Shown here one piece after another: positions 10,749-22,084 of a DNA stretch of 64,000 nucleotides (position 1 is its first letter; each line of letters begins with the position of its first letter). Source of the stretch: Eublepharis macularius (lineage: Eukaryota > Chordata > Lepidosauria > Squamata > Eublepharidae); assembly GCF_028583425.1 (NCBI RefSeq), contig NC_072801.1, forward strand, positions 23,518,001-23,582,000, in the 5' to 3' direction. A program made the position numbers and the translations under genes. The notes under the pieces are model-generated. The model had not been told where the DNA came from and made no database searches. It worked only from the letters and a program-made list of their open reading frames with translations.

Positions 10749-11440
10749 TGCCCAACTGTGTCTCTGCCTGGTGCTACTGGGAAGAAGAGACGGCTGCCAT
10801 TGGAGGCTGAACCGAGACTGAGGGTTCTGGCCTATGCTTCTCGGTTCCTCACTGAATGTACAGAAGGGAAATTAAGTGCAAATCAACAGCTGTTTTTTTT
10901 AAAAAAACTTACGCTGGCTTCCCCCAGCATTCTCCTCTCTGGGTGGAGTGGAGGAAGTGCAGCTGCCCACTGATGTGTGGTTTAACTCATTCAGAAAAAG
11001 CTGAAGCCAGTGATGAAGCACGGTTATTGATTCACTGGGAACATATTTTAAAAAGTGGTAGGTGTTGGTTGCCGAATCTGATTTCCTGAGAAAACAAGCT
11101 TTGGTTTTATTTCTTGGGGATGGCTGCAGAGAGTTGTGGACTTTCAGTTCAAAGGGGTCCAGAGCATCCCCCCCCCTTATAGCTCCATTTTGCAGCTCCC
11201 TTTCTCCTTCCCCAACCACCCTCGCCCTTCGTTCTCATTGCTGCTTCACCAGAGAGGCTCTTGTCCATTTTTTTGATGCAAAGGGGGTCTCTGGAGGGGC
11301 AGCACAACATGGCTCTCTTCTGCTCACTTTTTTCCTCACCATCAAGTGTGTGCATTCTGAAGAGATGGGTGAAGTGCTGACAGTGGGGCCCATGCCAGGT
11401 TTTGGGCCCTGGTAATGCAAACAAGGTTCTCCTGACAATA
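10749..11440. other. Intergenic, nothing recognised
   Basis: No gene or repeat could be supported. Short poly-C and poly-T runs occur. Confidence 0.4.
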
Positions 11441-11446
11441 ACAACT

Positions 11447-12044
11447 TAAGAACCCAGAAGAAGACTAGTCAGGACTCAGAGTAAACACCTCTAAACATAC
11501 AATAAATAACATTTACGCTTGAAGTGACCAAGTGCTCATACAAAGTGCTGTAAGATAAACTGAAAACATATCTACAAAAAAACTGTCCTAAATATAAATG
11601 TTTTCAGTGAGGTGGATATTTGTACGTTGTGTGTCTTAGGGTTGTATATGTATTTATGAATGATATGAATTTATATACATCTATTTTTCAATCAATTAAT
11701 ATTATTGTATTATCTTCCAGCACTTTGTATGAGCACTTGGTCACTTCAAGAGTAAATGTTATTTATTGTTCCAGAGGAGTTAGCCATGTTAGTCTGTAGT
11801 AGCAAAATCGAAAAGAGTCCAGTAGCACCTTTAAGGCTAACCAACTTTACTGTAGCATAAGCTTTCGAGAACCACAGCTCTCTTCGTCAGATACATCTGA
11901 CAAAGAGAACTGTGGTTCTTGAAAGCTTGTGCTACAGTAAAGTTGGTTAGTCTTAAAGGTGCTACTGGACTTCGATTTTGTTATTTATTGTATGTTTAGA
12001 GGTGTTTACTCTGTACTCCTGACTGGTTTTCCTCTGGGGTCTTA
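11447..12044. repeat. Palindromic element with a second foldback inserted in its right arm
   Basis: Left arm 11447-11558; right arm 11707-11756 plus 11992-12044, reverse complements over about 105 bp (AAACATACAATAAATAACAT against ATGTTATTTATTGTATGTTT). An AT-rich centre of about 150 bp separates them. The right arm is split by 11770-11978. Confidence 0.85.
11770..11978. mobile_element. Penelope-type foldback terminal unit
   Basis: 209 bp insertion bounded by the 13-bp duplication TGTTATTTATTGT (11757-11769 and 11979-11991). It contains two inverted copies of the AGTAGCACCTTTAAGACTAA / AGCTTTCGAGAACCACAG motif and starts TCCAGAGGAGTTAGCC. Confidence 0.85.
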
Positions 12045-12249
12045 GGTTTTGGGCCCCCTGGGCCGTCCCCATGTTGCCAACTGCCAATCCCCAACTGCCC
12101 CTGACACTTAGTTGAGAAAAAAAAATAAGGTACCTGCATAGAGGTGGGTTTAATCCCTCAAACATAATTCTCACTTTTGCTATAATCCAGTGGTTCTTCC
12201 TTTTTAATCCACTATAGCCTACCAAGTACACAACATAATAACATACACC

Positions 12250-12664
12250 CAGGGGTCATTTCTTAGAAAAAGAGCTGGATGAACTCATTAGCATAATTCA
12301 TTGGCATATGCCATGCCCCTTGACATCACTGGAAGTGTTGTCATTTGCATAACTGATTTGCATATGCCACATCGCCTGACATCACCTATCCTGGCTGTTT
12401 TGGACCCAATCCTGGCTGTTCAGGGCCGAAATTGGGCCCAAAATGGCAAAAAGGGGCTGAAAATGGCCTCAAAGTGGCCCAAAATGGTCAGGATCGGGCC
12501 ACTGCTGAGTGGGAGAGTGATCCGCCACCCGTCAGAGGCCCTATCCGGGCCATTTCAGCCCCAATCCAGGCCAAAACAGGCCCAAAATGGCTGAGAATCA
12601 GGTGGGTGGGGCCACCTGTCATGTGACCTCTTTGGGGAACTGTTCCCCCTCAAAATGAGCCCTG
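12250..12664 (+). mobile_element. hAT-like MITE family C, copy 1
   Basis: Flanked by CATACACC on both sides (12242-12249, 12665-12672). Tips CAGGGGTCATTTC and GAAATGAGCCCTG-like are inverted. Body has TTTGCATATGCCA repeats and many GCCCAAAATGG units. 415 bp, no coding capacity. Copy 2 is at 46094-46516. Confidence 0.9.
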
Positions 12665-12799
12665 CATACACCCCACCCTCAGTTAAAAGCTTGGCTATAA
12701 ACACAGAGAAAGGTTATTTTTATGAAAGAAGCGCAGGTCTCCATCAAATCCAGCCACACAGCCTTGTTGCCTTTGCACTAGCAGCGACATAAAACAGGG

Positions 12800-12895
12800 A
12801 TCTGGTTGGTTGCACTTTAGAGACTAGCACAATTTTATTTCAGAAGAAGCTTTTGAGAGTCAGACCTCCCTTCCTCAGATGGCTGAAGACAAACC
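12800..12895 (+). repeat. Diverged Penelope-type terminal unit
   Basis: GCACTTTAGAGACTAGCAC followed by CAGAAGAAGCTTTTGAGAG and TTCCTCAGATGG parallels the unit at 33169-33290, with many changes. Confidence 0.5.
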
Positions 12896-14100
12896 TTCAA
12901 CAAAGCCCTGCTGCCCAATGGCTACCAGCCATCTCCTTTATGTTGGATTCCCATTTACAGGCTGTTTTTTTTAAGGGCCTGAGGGGAGAAATCTAGGATC
13001 TATGATTTTATCCTTTGCTCTGGTTGAGCAATAGAAGATGACTCTCCACTGCTGGCTGTTAGAAGCTGTTGCCAATGAGAAGAATGGGCTGCCCTATATT
13101 TGCCTCCCAATGTGCTGAATGCCCCCCGAGATTTAGAGATTGTCCTTTGGGAAGTTGTATGGCCACAAGAATCTTTGGTCCAGCCACCTGATTTTTTTAT
13201 TTTATTTATGCTATTTGTGTAGTCCACCTTTCTCACTGATTACATCTTACGCGCTAGGAGCAAATCCTGGCAGAATCTGAAATGTGTTGACTTTTCAGAT
13301 GTTGATCTGGGGCATTTGACAGAACATTATTTTCATGGCTGGACCAGTTTTAAGAAAAATAAGGAAACCCCAAACCCTTTCTCCCCCCTCCCCTTAAGTT
13401 CCTTCCAATACCACTACGGCAGATCAATTCCTGTAAAGACGTTTGGGAACCTGATTCATACAGCGTCCGTTGCCGTCAACATCGCTTTTTTGGCCTGTCT
13501 GGTCGACTGGGTAAATGTCAGCCCTAGGAGTTTCCAGCCCCCTCAGGGGGCTCCTCAATACTCAAGGGGTTTCGGTTGACAATTTTAGAGCATCAGGTTC
13601 CCTGACACACTCGACTGCCTTCCTCAATTGAGTCAGAAAACAAATAAAGGTTTCTCATCAAAATGGTGTTGGGACTGACAGAAATGCTTTAGCGTCTGTG
13701 AATAGGGTTTCCAGTTCTCCCTGGCAACTGGTGGGAGGGCAGGGGTGTGAGGGGAGCTGGCACTTTCTGCTCAGTCTCTTTCCTTGCATGAACTCTCCTG
13801 CAATGGGGCAATGATGTTACTTCTGATGACATCATTATGCCAAGGCCTGATTCTTACAGAATCAGCCCAAAACATAGCATTTTCGCTATTTCCAGTTAGA
13901 CCAGAAGCTACAGGACTTCATTAACTGCTTTCAGAACGCTGAGATTTAGGGCAGGCTTCACAATGATCGACAGAGCCTCTCAAGATCTTTGAATCTCTCC
14001 TGCTGATGTACTGATGGCCTCCTTATTCCCCAAAGAAGCTTCTGCAAAATCGCAAAGATGGAGTTGTGCACATATTGTTTAACTGGACTGCCCACACCTT
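12896..14100. other. Intergenic, little recognised
   Basis: A reversed SINE tail may lie near 13195-13245 and an AGGGTTTCCAG-started repeat near 13705-13860. No gene could be supported. Confidence 0.35.
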
Positions 14101-14104
14101 ATGG

Positions 14105-14285
14105 AATGGTTCTGGGTTTGACCACCTCCGAGTGGTGACTGGAGAGCTCCCGGAATGACAACTGATCTCCAGGCCACAGAGACCAGTTCCCTTGGAGAAA
14201 ATGGCTGCTTTGGAGGGAGGACTCTATGGCATTATATCCCACTGAGGTCCCTTCCTTCTACAAACACCACCCTCTCCTGACTCCA
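14105..14285 (-). mobile_element. hAT-like MITE family A, degraded copy
   Basis: Inverted family A body (CTGATCTCCAGGCCACAGAG, GAGAAAATGGCTGCTTTGG). Ends are lost. Confidence 0.75.
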
Positions 14286-14289
14286 CTAC

Positions 14290-15423
14290 TTGGACAGCTA
14301 TATATAAACTCACCAGCTCAGTAATTTTTCACTGTTGAAGCTCCTGAAGGCTTCTGAGGGCATGATTTTCTGCTCATTCCATTTATTCAGCACCTTGACG
14401 AGAACCAGTTCTTAAGTGCTACAAGATGCTTGTGCTGTGTCCAAGGGGGCGGGGGGTAGGGAGTAATCGCCTCCCTTGCTGATTCAACAGCATAAGATGG
14501 AGGCAAAACATGGGTCCAGATAGGCAGTAACTGAAAATGGTTCTCATCTTTTGAGTTCATGATGGCCTCTGAGGCAAAGAGAAAAACAATTATGGTATTG
14601 GTCAGTACAATGTCACAAAACCCTTCTGTGGGGGGGGGCTGGGAGCTGGTGGGCCCCTTGGTGTCTTGTCAACTCACAGGATAGCAGTGGGGTGTAGCTG
14701 GGGTTGTGAGGGGCTCTGTGAACCTCACAGCCCATGATGCACTGCTGTGTGCTTCAAGGATGACCAAAACCTTTTGGTGCCCATGGACCATCTCCCTCTG
14801 AGTAACAGGTTCTTGTCCCTTAAATACCAATACCGTTTGGCCAACGAGACTTAAATTCTGAACCATCCAGGCTTTAAGACCTAGCTTAGTTCTAAACCAG
14901 GCTGAAAGAAACCTAAAGCTGCAGGTTTCAAGTACAAAGCTGTGATGAATCTAAACGGAAAAGGAAAAAGAGAAAGAAATCCTCTACCGCGATCATCCCC
15001 AGCAGATGACAGTTTCAGAACCCAAAAATGCCTTCTTGCACCTCCTCCCACCCAGAAAAACACATCTCTTGCCAAGCATGGCAAGGTCGGGCATGCACTT
15101 TTCCAGAGAAATCGTACCTCTGACAAGAAAACAAGTGAATCAAGGTAACTTTCCCATTGACAGTCTTGGGAGTGGGGGCCTCAGTTATTCATGATAGGAC
15201 AACAGATCGTTCAAGGCAGAACAGAAAGCTGCCTGTTCAGTTTCACATCTCTGGGATGCTTGACTGCTCAGGGGCTGTCATGAAGGTGACCTCAGCCTTG
15301 AAATGGTTCAAGCAGCATGCTTGGAAGGCGCTCAGGAGGGAACGGAAGCCAAAAGAGAAAGAAGGGGAGGGCTCTAGGCCCTGTTCCCAGCGTTGTCGCT
15401 TTAACAAATCTAGAAAGTTGTGG
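14290..15423. other. Intergenic, nothing recognised
   Basis: Several short open frames on both strands near 14880-15200 lack any motif I know. No repeat was recognised. Confidence 0.4.
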
Positions 15424-15431
15424 GCTCCAAG

Positions 15432-15652
15432 TAGGGTTGCCAACTTTGGGTTGAGATATTTCCTGGAGATTTTGCAGGTGGAGTTTGGAGAGAGCAGGGT
15501 TTGGGGAGAGGAGGGACCTCATCAGGGTGTAATGCCGTACAGTCCACCTTCCAAAGTAGCCATTTTCTCCAGGAGAAACTGATCTCTGTTGTCTGGAGAT
15601 CAATTGTAATTTCAGGTGATCTCCAGGACCCGCCTGCAGCTTGGCAACCTTA
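15432..15652 (+). mobile_element. hAT-like MITE family A
   Basis: Tips TAGGGTTGCCAAC and TTGGCAACCTTA. Flanks GCTCCAAG and GGTCCAAC agree at 6 of 8 positions, an eroded target duplication. Confidence 0.85.
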
Positions 15653-15660
15653 GGTCCAAC

Positions 15661-16014
15661 ATCTCTTCTCCCTGATGTGTTAAACCTGCATCCTGGCTAT
15701 ACCATTTCAGGCAACTTGCATGAATGAATGTTGTTCCATATTTTTTTTTAAAAAAAAGCTGCAAGAAGAAAGCTTAGAGGAAAGGATTTAGTTATTTTCA
15801 AGGTACTTTTCTGGGTATAGACTTTTCTTCTCCAACACCCCCAAGGTATCAGAGCATTCTACTACGTGAGCCCCAATATCTGTGGTCTGAAGTGGTACAT
15901 CCCAACACCCAGACCAATCACCTGAGTCAAAACAAGGCCTTGTTAGAAAAGGCAAGTTTCTTTTCCAAGGAGACTTGCAACAGTTCTAGGTCCAAACTGT
16001 CTGTCTGCAAAAGA
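15661..16014. other. Intergenic, nothing recognised
   Basis: No gene or repeat was recognised; contains a T8A7 run near 15745. Confidence 0.35.
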
Positions 16015-16470
16015 GCCAAAGTGGTCTAGCTATCAGTGTGTGTTAGCCAAGGATCTGGGAGTCCCTGGTTCTAATCCCACTCTATCATGGAAACTCACTT
16101 GGGCCAGTCACACTGGCACAGCCTAATAGGGTTGCCAGCTCCAAGTTGGGAAATTCCTGGAGATCTGGGGGGGGGGGGGGTGAAACCGGGAGAAACCTGG
16201 AAAAAGTGGAGTTTGGGGAGGGAAAGGACCTTGGCATGGCATAATTCCATAGAATACACCCCCCAAATAGCCATTTTCTCCAGGTGAACTGATCTTTGTG
16301 GCCTGGAGACCAGTTGTAATTGCAGGAGATCTCCAGCCACTAGCTGGAGGCTGGCAACCCTACAGCCTAATCTGCCTCACAGAATTGCTGTGAGGAGAAC
16401 TGGGGGAAGGAGAATGCTATGTAAGCTGTTTTGGGGTCACATTTTGGAGAAAAGTGGGGAAGAAATATCT
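16015..16470 (+). repeat. tRNA-derived SINE split by a MITE
   Basis: SINE halves 16015-16126 and 16363-16470: AAAGTGGTCTAGCTATCAG, GGTTCTAATCCC (B box), then CTCACAGAATTGCTGTGAGG and a tail of TAAAG units. The family A MITE lies between them. Confidence 0.75.
16127..16362 (+). mobile_element. hAT-like MITE family A inside a SINE
   Basis: 236 bp with tips TAGGGTTGCCAG / CTGGCAACCCTA. Perfect 8-bp duplication CAGCCTAA at 16119-16126 and 16363-16370, which is SINE sequence, so the MITE came later. Confidence 0.93.
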
Positions 16471-16814
16471 AAAGAAAGAGTATTGGCAGAGAGCTCACTG
16501 TGGTTGTTGGCAGGGTTTCTCTCATCTACGCTTTCCAGGCAGTAATAATGTGATAAAACTGCTCCATTCTGACAGTTAACTCCTTTTAGCAGCTGGAAAG
16601 TCCGCCAGTGCTCCAGCTGATGCTACCATTGGAGCCCTCATGCTTTTGCCTGTGATCCACCAGATTCTAGCCGGCTCATATCCTGACCAAAAAGGTTCTA
16701 CCTACAATTAGTTACATTTCCATCCCATCTTTACTACAACGACCTCAAGGTGTCATCTTGCCCTCAGGCTGAGAGAATGGCTGGCTCAAAGTTACCACAA
16801 AGGCATTCTCATAT

Positions 16815-17085
16815 ATGGTTGCCAGGAATTACAACAGACCTCAGAGGTCAGTCCCCCTGGAGAAAATGGCAGCTTCAGAGGGTAGACTCTATGGCATCAC
16901 ATTCTCACTGAGTAACTTCCACTTCCTAACTGTGTCTTTCCCAGGGCTTTTTTTCAGCTGGAACATGGTGGAATGGAGTTCCATCACCATTGTGCGGTCC
17001 TGAGTTACATCGCCTCTTTTCCAGAAAAAAAGCCCTGGTCCTTCCTATGCGAATCACCAGGAATTTCCCAAGATGGAGTAGGTAA
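16815..17085 (-). mobile_element. hAT-like MITE family A split by family B
   Basis: Inverted family A body from GGTTGCCAGGAATTACAAC, resuming after the insert with CCAGGAATTTCCCAAGATGG. Confidence 0.75.
16942..17037 (+). mobile_element. hAT-like MITE family B, short copy
   Basis: 96 bp with tips CAGGGCTTTTTTTCAG and CAGAAAAAAAGCCCTG. Flanks GTCTTTCC and GTCCTTCC agree at 7 of 8. It lacks the internal hairpin found in the copies at 25885 and 59806. Confidence 0.88.
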
Positions 17086-17800
17086 GCAGAGCCATACACC
17101 CCCCCCCAAGGCCACTGAAGTCAATGTTTGCCAAGGAACAGGGGTGCCACTTGGCTTTATCTGCAAATACACAAACTGGGCATTTTAGGGGTGTGGTGAT
17201 GGCAGAGGCAATCTCTGCAAGAATTTCCCCTGGCAGAGTCCAGAAGCAAGGTTTGGACAATACATATTTAGAAGTCTAATTGAATATTATTTTCTCCAGG
17301 GAGGAGGGGGGGGAAGCTCTAGGGGTGAGTAACAAGGAGTTTCTGTACTCCCTAGGGGCCGCTCAGGAAAGGACCTCCCTCCACTTCATTTCAATAGCTT
17401 GTTTGTGAGATTCATTTGTAACATAAAGGATGCAAGGGGAAACACCCAGGAAACAAACAGTAAAGACACTAATCAAATTGCGCACTAATAATAAACCTCC
17501 TGAATAAGGACTAGGAGGCTGGCTCAAGCCTCAAAGGGAAATCACCCACGGTGGGACAGACAGTGCAAGGTGCTAAGCTGAGGCCAGGAGAGCATTGGGT
17601 AAGTGCGGGATTATCTCTGTCTTTTCCTTGGGGGTGGTCGGCCTGGAGGCTACAGCCGCACCTATGCTGGGTTCCGTAGCAGGGTTGCCACTTGACAATG
17701 CCATGCTATGACCCAGAGGGGATTTCTGTATCTCTCTGAGAGCTTGCAGAGATGGACGGCTTTCACTAGGCAGGTAGACATGTTGGACTGTTGCACAGAA
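17086..17800. other. Intergenic, nothing recognised
   Basis: No gene or repeat could be supported; poly-C near 17100 and a poly-G tract near 17305. Confidence 0.35.
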
Positions 17801-17900
17801 AATGGAACAGAAATCTGGTGGCACCTTAATGACTTAATAAGATTTTATTCCAACATAACCTTTAGTGGACTAGAGGCAATTCTGGCAGATCCATGTAGAG
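17801..17900 (+). repeat. Penelope-type terminal unit, second subfamily
   Basis: TCTGGTGGCACCTTAATGAC followed by TTATTCCAACATAACCTTTAG and GTGGACTAGAGG parallels the terminal motif of 33169-33290 but belongs to a different subfamily. Confidence 0.55.
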
Positions 17901-18026
17901 ATTCTCACTAGGCAGATGTTGATCTATGAGGTTATGAAGAAGGAGGAAAAAATAAACAGCGGGGTTAAAAGGCCTCAATGTGCAGGAGATACAGGGTATA
18001 AATTAGGGGAAACTTAAATGTGATCC

Positions 18027-18250
18027 AGAAAGCCAGCATGGTGAAGTGACCAGAGTGATGGACTAGGATCTGGGTGACCAGCTTCAAGTCCCCACTCTGT
18101 CATGGAAGCTCACTGGGTGACTTTGGGCCAGTCACATACTCTCAGCCTAACCTACCTCATAGGGTTGTTGTGAGGAAAAGGAGGAGAATGATGTAAGCTG
18201 CTTGGATCCCCTTTGGGGAGAAAAGTGAGGTATAAAAAAGTTTTTTTTTA
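18027..18250 (+). repeat. tRNA-derived SINE
   Basis: Head AGCCAGCATGGTGAAGTGAC, B-box-like CTTCAAGTCCCC, body CCTACCTCATAGGGTTGTTG, ending in GGTATAAAAAAG and a T/A run. One of the better copies of this type in the window. Confidence 0.8.
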
Positions 18251-18299
18251 AAAAAAGCACAGAGGGAGTTCATAACAAAGGTAAATTGGCAATCTCTGA

Positions 18300-19185
18300 T
18301 TTTGCTGAACTAGTTAACTACTGTAATGATTGAGAAACTCCAAGTCTTTATTTAACCTGGAGGGGGGTTAGTTTTGTCAAACCTCTTGATGATTTCTAAT
18401 TCAGTCATTTCGCACTGGAGAATTTCACAGCGCAACTTCTGGCTTGGAGCACCCTGCATTGCTTTGTGGATGTCCCAGTGCTAGAAAATGTTTAGGATGA
18501 GGCCATTCACAAAGATTCCCACCATCTTCCCCTCCCGATTGAGCCAACCCGACAGCACGAACAGCCAGGGCAATTTGGGGGACAGATAATGTTGTCAGAG
18601 GAGTCATCTAGACTTGTGTGTGGTCTAGGAGAGGTGAAATCCTGGATCTCATGTCAGAGAGATGCTAGAGCAGAACTTTCAGCCACACATGGGGATGAGA
18701 GCGGCATCCCAACAGGCACTGAAATATTACAAGGGATCATGTGTGTCGCCCATTATACTGAGCAGAGGATGATCTTGGGCAGGATCTGACGGAACAGAAG
18801 CTGAAAGGGTAGTGAAAGCAACTTTATCAGACAATCCAAGGTTTATTAACTTGAACTGTGAAATGATTTGTTAGAGAAGAGCTCATACAGCATCTCAGTT
18901 CTTTACAGTATCCCAATCATGGGTGGCTTTAAGGGTAAGAGATATATGGAAGACAAATGTTCTATGGGCACAGTTCCCCAATCACAGAGTTGCTATGATG
19001 GGGAAACCAATATTCATGGCCTCATTTTACCATAAAGGGTAAAACAAAACCCAAGTTCAGCCTAATAAAATGGGGTTACCTCCTTGGTACCTGCTTTCAT
19101 TGTCCTTTCAAATGATCCCCCCCCCTTCGCATTCACAACGCTGGTGATGCAATGTACAGGCTATACATTGGTGAGAACGCAAGCA
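18300..19185. other. Intergenic, nothing recognised
   Basis: No supported gene or repeat. Confidence 0.35.
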
Positions 19186-19187
19186 AG

Positions 19188-19378
19188 ACAGCCAGTGTGG
19201 AGTAGTGATTAAAATGGCTGATTAGGACCTGGGACTGTTCCGAGTTCAAATCCCACTCAGCCAGCTTGCTGAGTGTCCTTGCGTCTCAGCCCAACCAACC
19301 TGACAGCGTTGTCATGGGGATAACATGGAAGAGGGGAAAGCTATTTATGCCATCCTGCACTCTTTAGGGGACTATTAG
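19188..19378 (+). repeat. tRNA-derived SINE, diverged
   Basis: AGACAGCCAGTGTGGAGTAG, B-box-like GAGTTCAAATCCC and GTTGTCATGGGGATAAC follow the Sauria-type SINE plan with many changes. Confidence 0.7.
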
Positions 19379-19784
19379 AACATAGCAGACAGGTAGAAAA
19401 TGGATATCAGTGACCCTCAATGTAACATCTCACAAATATTTCACTGATTCCTCAGACTATTTAAAAAAAACCCAAAGCTCTGTAGTAAACTATTTGTCTA
19501 ATAAAATAGGATTGTCCCTTTTTACTGACCTGTTTCATGTGCATCACGTGTCGATAACTAAATTTCAACATGGAACCCTTTCCTGTCTCTTCGTCTCCAT
19601 TAAAGGAAAAGCTTTTCCTGTTGAATTAGATGCCTGGCATGAGACAGAGAAATCCAACCTTCCTTCCACCACTGAAGGTGGCAACTCTAATCGCAAAACA
19701 TTACATCATGAGAAGGATCATTTCTCTCTCAGGGTATAACTAAATAATAGAAAAACTAGATTCATAGTTATCCCCATCTCAGGG

Positions 19785-19875
19785 AACTGCAGTTCTTCTG
19801 CAGAGAGGGAATTTAGCACATTTAGAATTCTTATCATGTCACAAAACTACAATACCCAGGATTCTTTGAGAAAGC
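19785..19875. repeat. Short inverted-repeat element
   Basis: AGGGAACTGCAGTTCTTCTG at one end and AACTACAATACCCAGGATTC at the other are imperfect reverse complements. A related unit lies at 29250-29365. Confidence 0.45.
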
Positions 19876-20224
19876 CAGAACAGTTGCAGAGGTATAAAAC
19901 CGCTTTGATTTTGTAGATTGGATGCTCCCTCAGTGTTACCTTGGCAAGAGACCGGGAAGGGAATACCTCTATTTGGAATCTACTTACAAGCCAATGGAGA
20001 CCAAAGGGAGCATTACTGAATGTTACAAAATGCCACAAGAGACAGAGGGTGTAAGGCTCAAAAGAGTAAACGGATTATGTTATGAACTGTGAAGTAAGGA
20101 ACTAGCCATGGAAAATCTATTTGGGTCTCTGAACTCTTAAAAATTTAATTAATCTACAGAAATTCCAAGCACCAACCTGTCATGTAAATTTTTTATCCTA
20201 CCTTCCACTAAGGAATTCAGTGTA

Positions 20225-20375
20225 CAGGGTTCTCCCTCCCCCATTTTAGCCTCACAACAACCTTGTGAGGTAAATTAAGGCTGAGAGAGTATGATTAGCC
20301 AAGGTCACAACAGAGTGGAAGATTTGAACCCAGGTTTCCCAGAACCTAGTCCAACTGCTAAACCACACATTTCCA
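20225..20375 (-). repeat. SINE fragment, minus orientation
   Basis: CTCACAACAACCTTGTGAGG with a reversed B-box-like GATTTGAACCCAGG. Same type as 18027-18250. Confidence 0.7.
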
Positions 20376-20379
20376 GCAA

Positions 20380-21116
20380 TGGCTGGAGCAGCCCCCCCCC
20401 CAAAGGGTTCATTCACACACCACACACCCTGTAGGTTAGCTGGATTTAACAAGTTATATCAGACTCCAAAATGGCCACATCAAGTCTAACCTGGGAAGGA
20501 GTCTCATGTTTTATAAGCTTTGGTTTCGGCAAAATCTAATTTTGAAAGCCTGAGAGAGTTTTCAGTTCAAAAATGCATGAGGCGCAATCCAGGCAGCCAG
20601 CTGTGTCAAATTCAAGGTGACAGAAGCCTCCCCCAAACCCAGAGAGTTTCCCTCCTGTGACAAATTTCTTTTTTTCCCCTCTTACAAAGCTCACAAACTT
20701 GGAACGCTATTCTGCTCAAACCTGACACATGTTATGTAACCTCAACAGAGCTACATTCAGAATCGCATTGCTCCTGCATGCCTGAGGCGGCCCATTTCTC
20801 AAGGTCACTTTGACCTGCATTCCCTTTCCCCCACAAGGACTCTTCGCTGTATTTGGTTTTGCCTGGTGAATATTATTATTTAACAATCTGGGAGCCCATG
20901 AAGAATTGCAAGAAAGGTCAACGATCTGAAAATCCAAACAGAAAAAAATCCCCCACGCCAGGATTCTCCAAACTCTGAGGCATTTGAGGGGCCAGTTTAC
21001 TTCTTCACAAGTAATTTAAAGTTGTAGAATTTTCTGCCCCTGGGCGGAGAGAAGGCCACAAGCACAGATGACTTTGAAAGAGAATTCATGGCAGAGATGT
21101 CCATCAATGGCTACTC
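20380..21116. other. Intergenic, nothing recognised
   Basis: No supported gene or repeat. Confidence 0.35.
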
Positions 21117-21124
21117 GCCATGAG

Positions 21125-21352
21125 TAGGGTTGCCAGCTCCAAGTTGGGAAATTCCTGGAGATCTTGAGGGTGAAATCTGGAGAAACCTGGAGAAAGCGGG
21201 GTTTGGGGAGGGAAAGGAACTTGGCACGGCATAATTCTATAGAGTCCACCCCCAAAGTAGCTATTTTCTCCAGGTGAACTGATCTCTGTGGCCTGGAGAC
21301 CAGGTGTAATTCCTGGAGATCTCCAGCCACTACCTGGAGGCTGGCAACCCTA
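21125..21352 (+). mobile_element. hAT-like MITE family A, complete
   Basis: 228 bp, tips TAGGGTTGCCAGC / GCTGGCAACCCTA. Perfect duplication GCCATGAG at 21117-21124 and 21353-21360. The last family A copy seen in the window. Confidence 0.93.
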
Positions 21353-22084
21353 GCCATGAGCCTCTGTACTCAGTGGTAATAGACTTCTGAATGCCAGTGC
21401 TAAGACACAATGTCAGGGAAGGCCTTAGCCTTTATACCCTGTTTGTTGGCCCTCTAGGGCAACTTGTTAGCCATTATGTGAAACAGAATGCCGAACTAGA
21501 TGGGCCACTGGTCTGATTCAGTAGAACACCTCTGGTGTTCTGATTTTGCTGCATTCATGATTGGCAGAGGGGCTAGCCTCTTGCTATCAGAGCTTTTTAA
21601 AAAAATCAAAAAGCCTCTGAAAATGCTCGAGGCTGCTAATAGTAATAAAACAACCAAACCTTAAAGATGCTATATCAGTGGTTTGCAAGCTTTCTAACAT
21701 TTAAAGTGGCCCTTTCTCTCTAAGTCTGCTGAGGAACCCCAAATGCCATGGATTGGAGGGGTTTGTTTTGGGGTACACACAGTTAATTCATAGCACAGCC
21801 CAGATCTGTTCAGCCTCACCGAGTCAGGCATCTGATCTATAGGTTATTGTTATCTACACTGAGCATCATCAATCTGCCATTCACCATGGCATTCACTGAC
21901 TCCTTGGGATTGCTAGCAAACTTTGCAGCCTTGGTATGTTAACTAGGGGGGGGGGATCCTCATTTCAATTTTACTCCTTCCTTGTGCAAAACAAACCCTT
22001 ATTTTTTTTTAATTTCCACACCAATTTCGTGCTAAACGTTTCCTATTCAGTTTACTCATTTTTTAAACGCTATCCATGTCAAAA

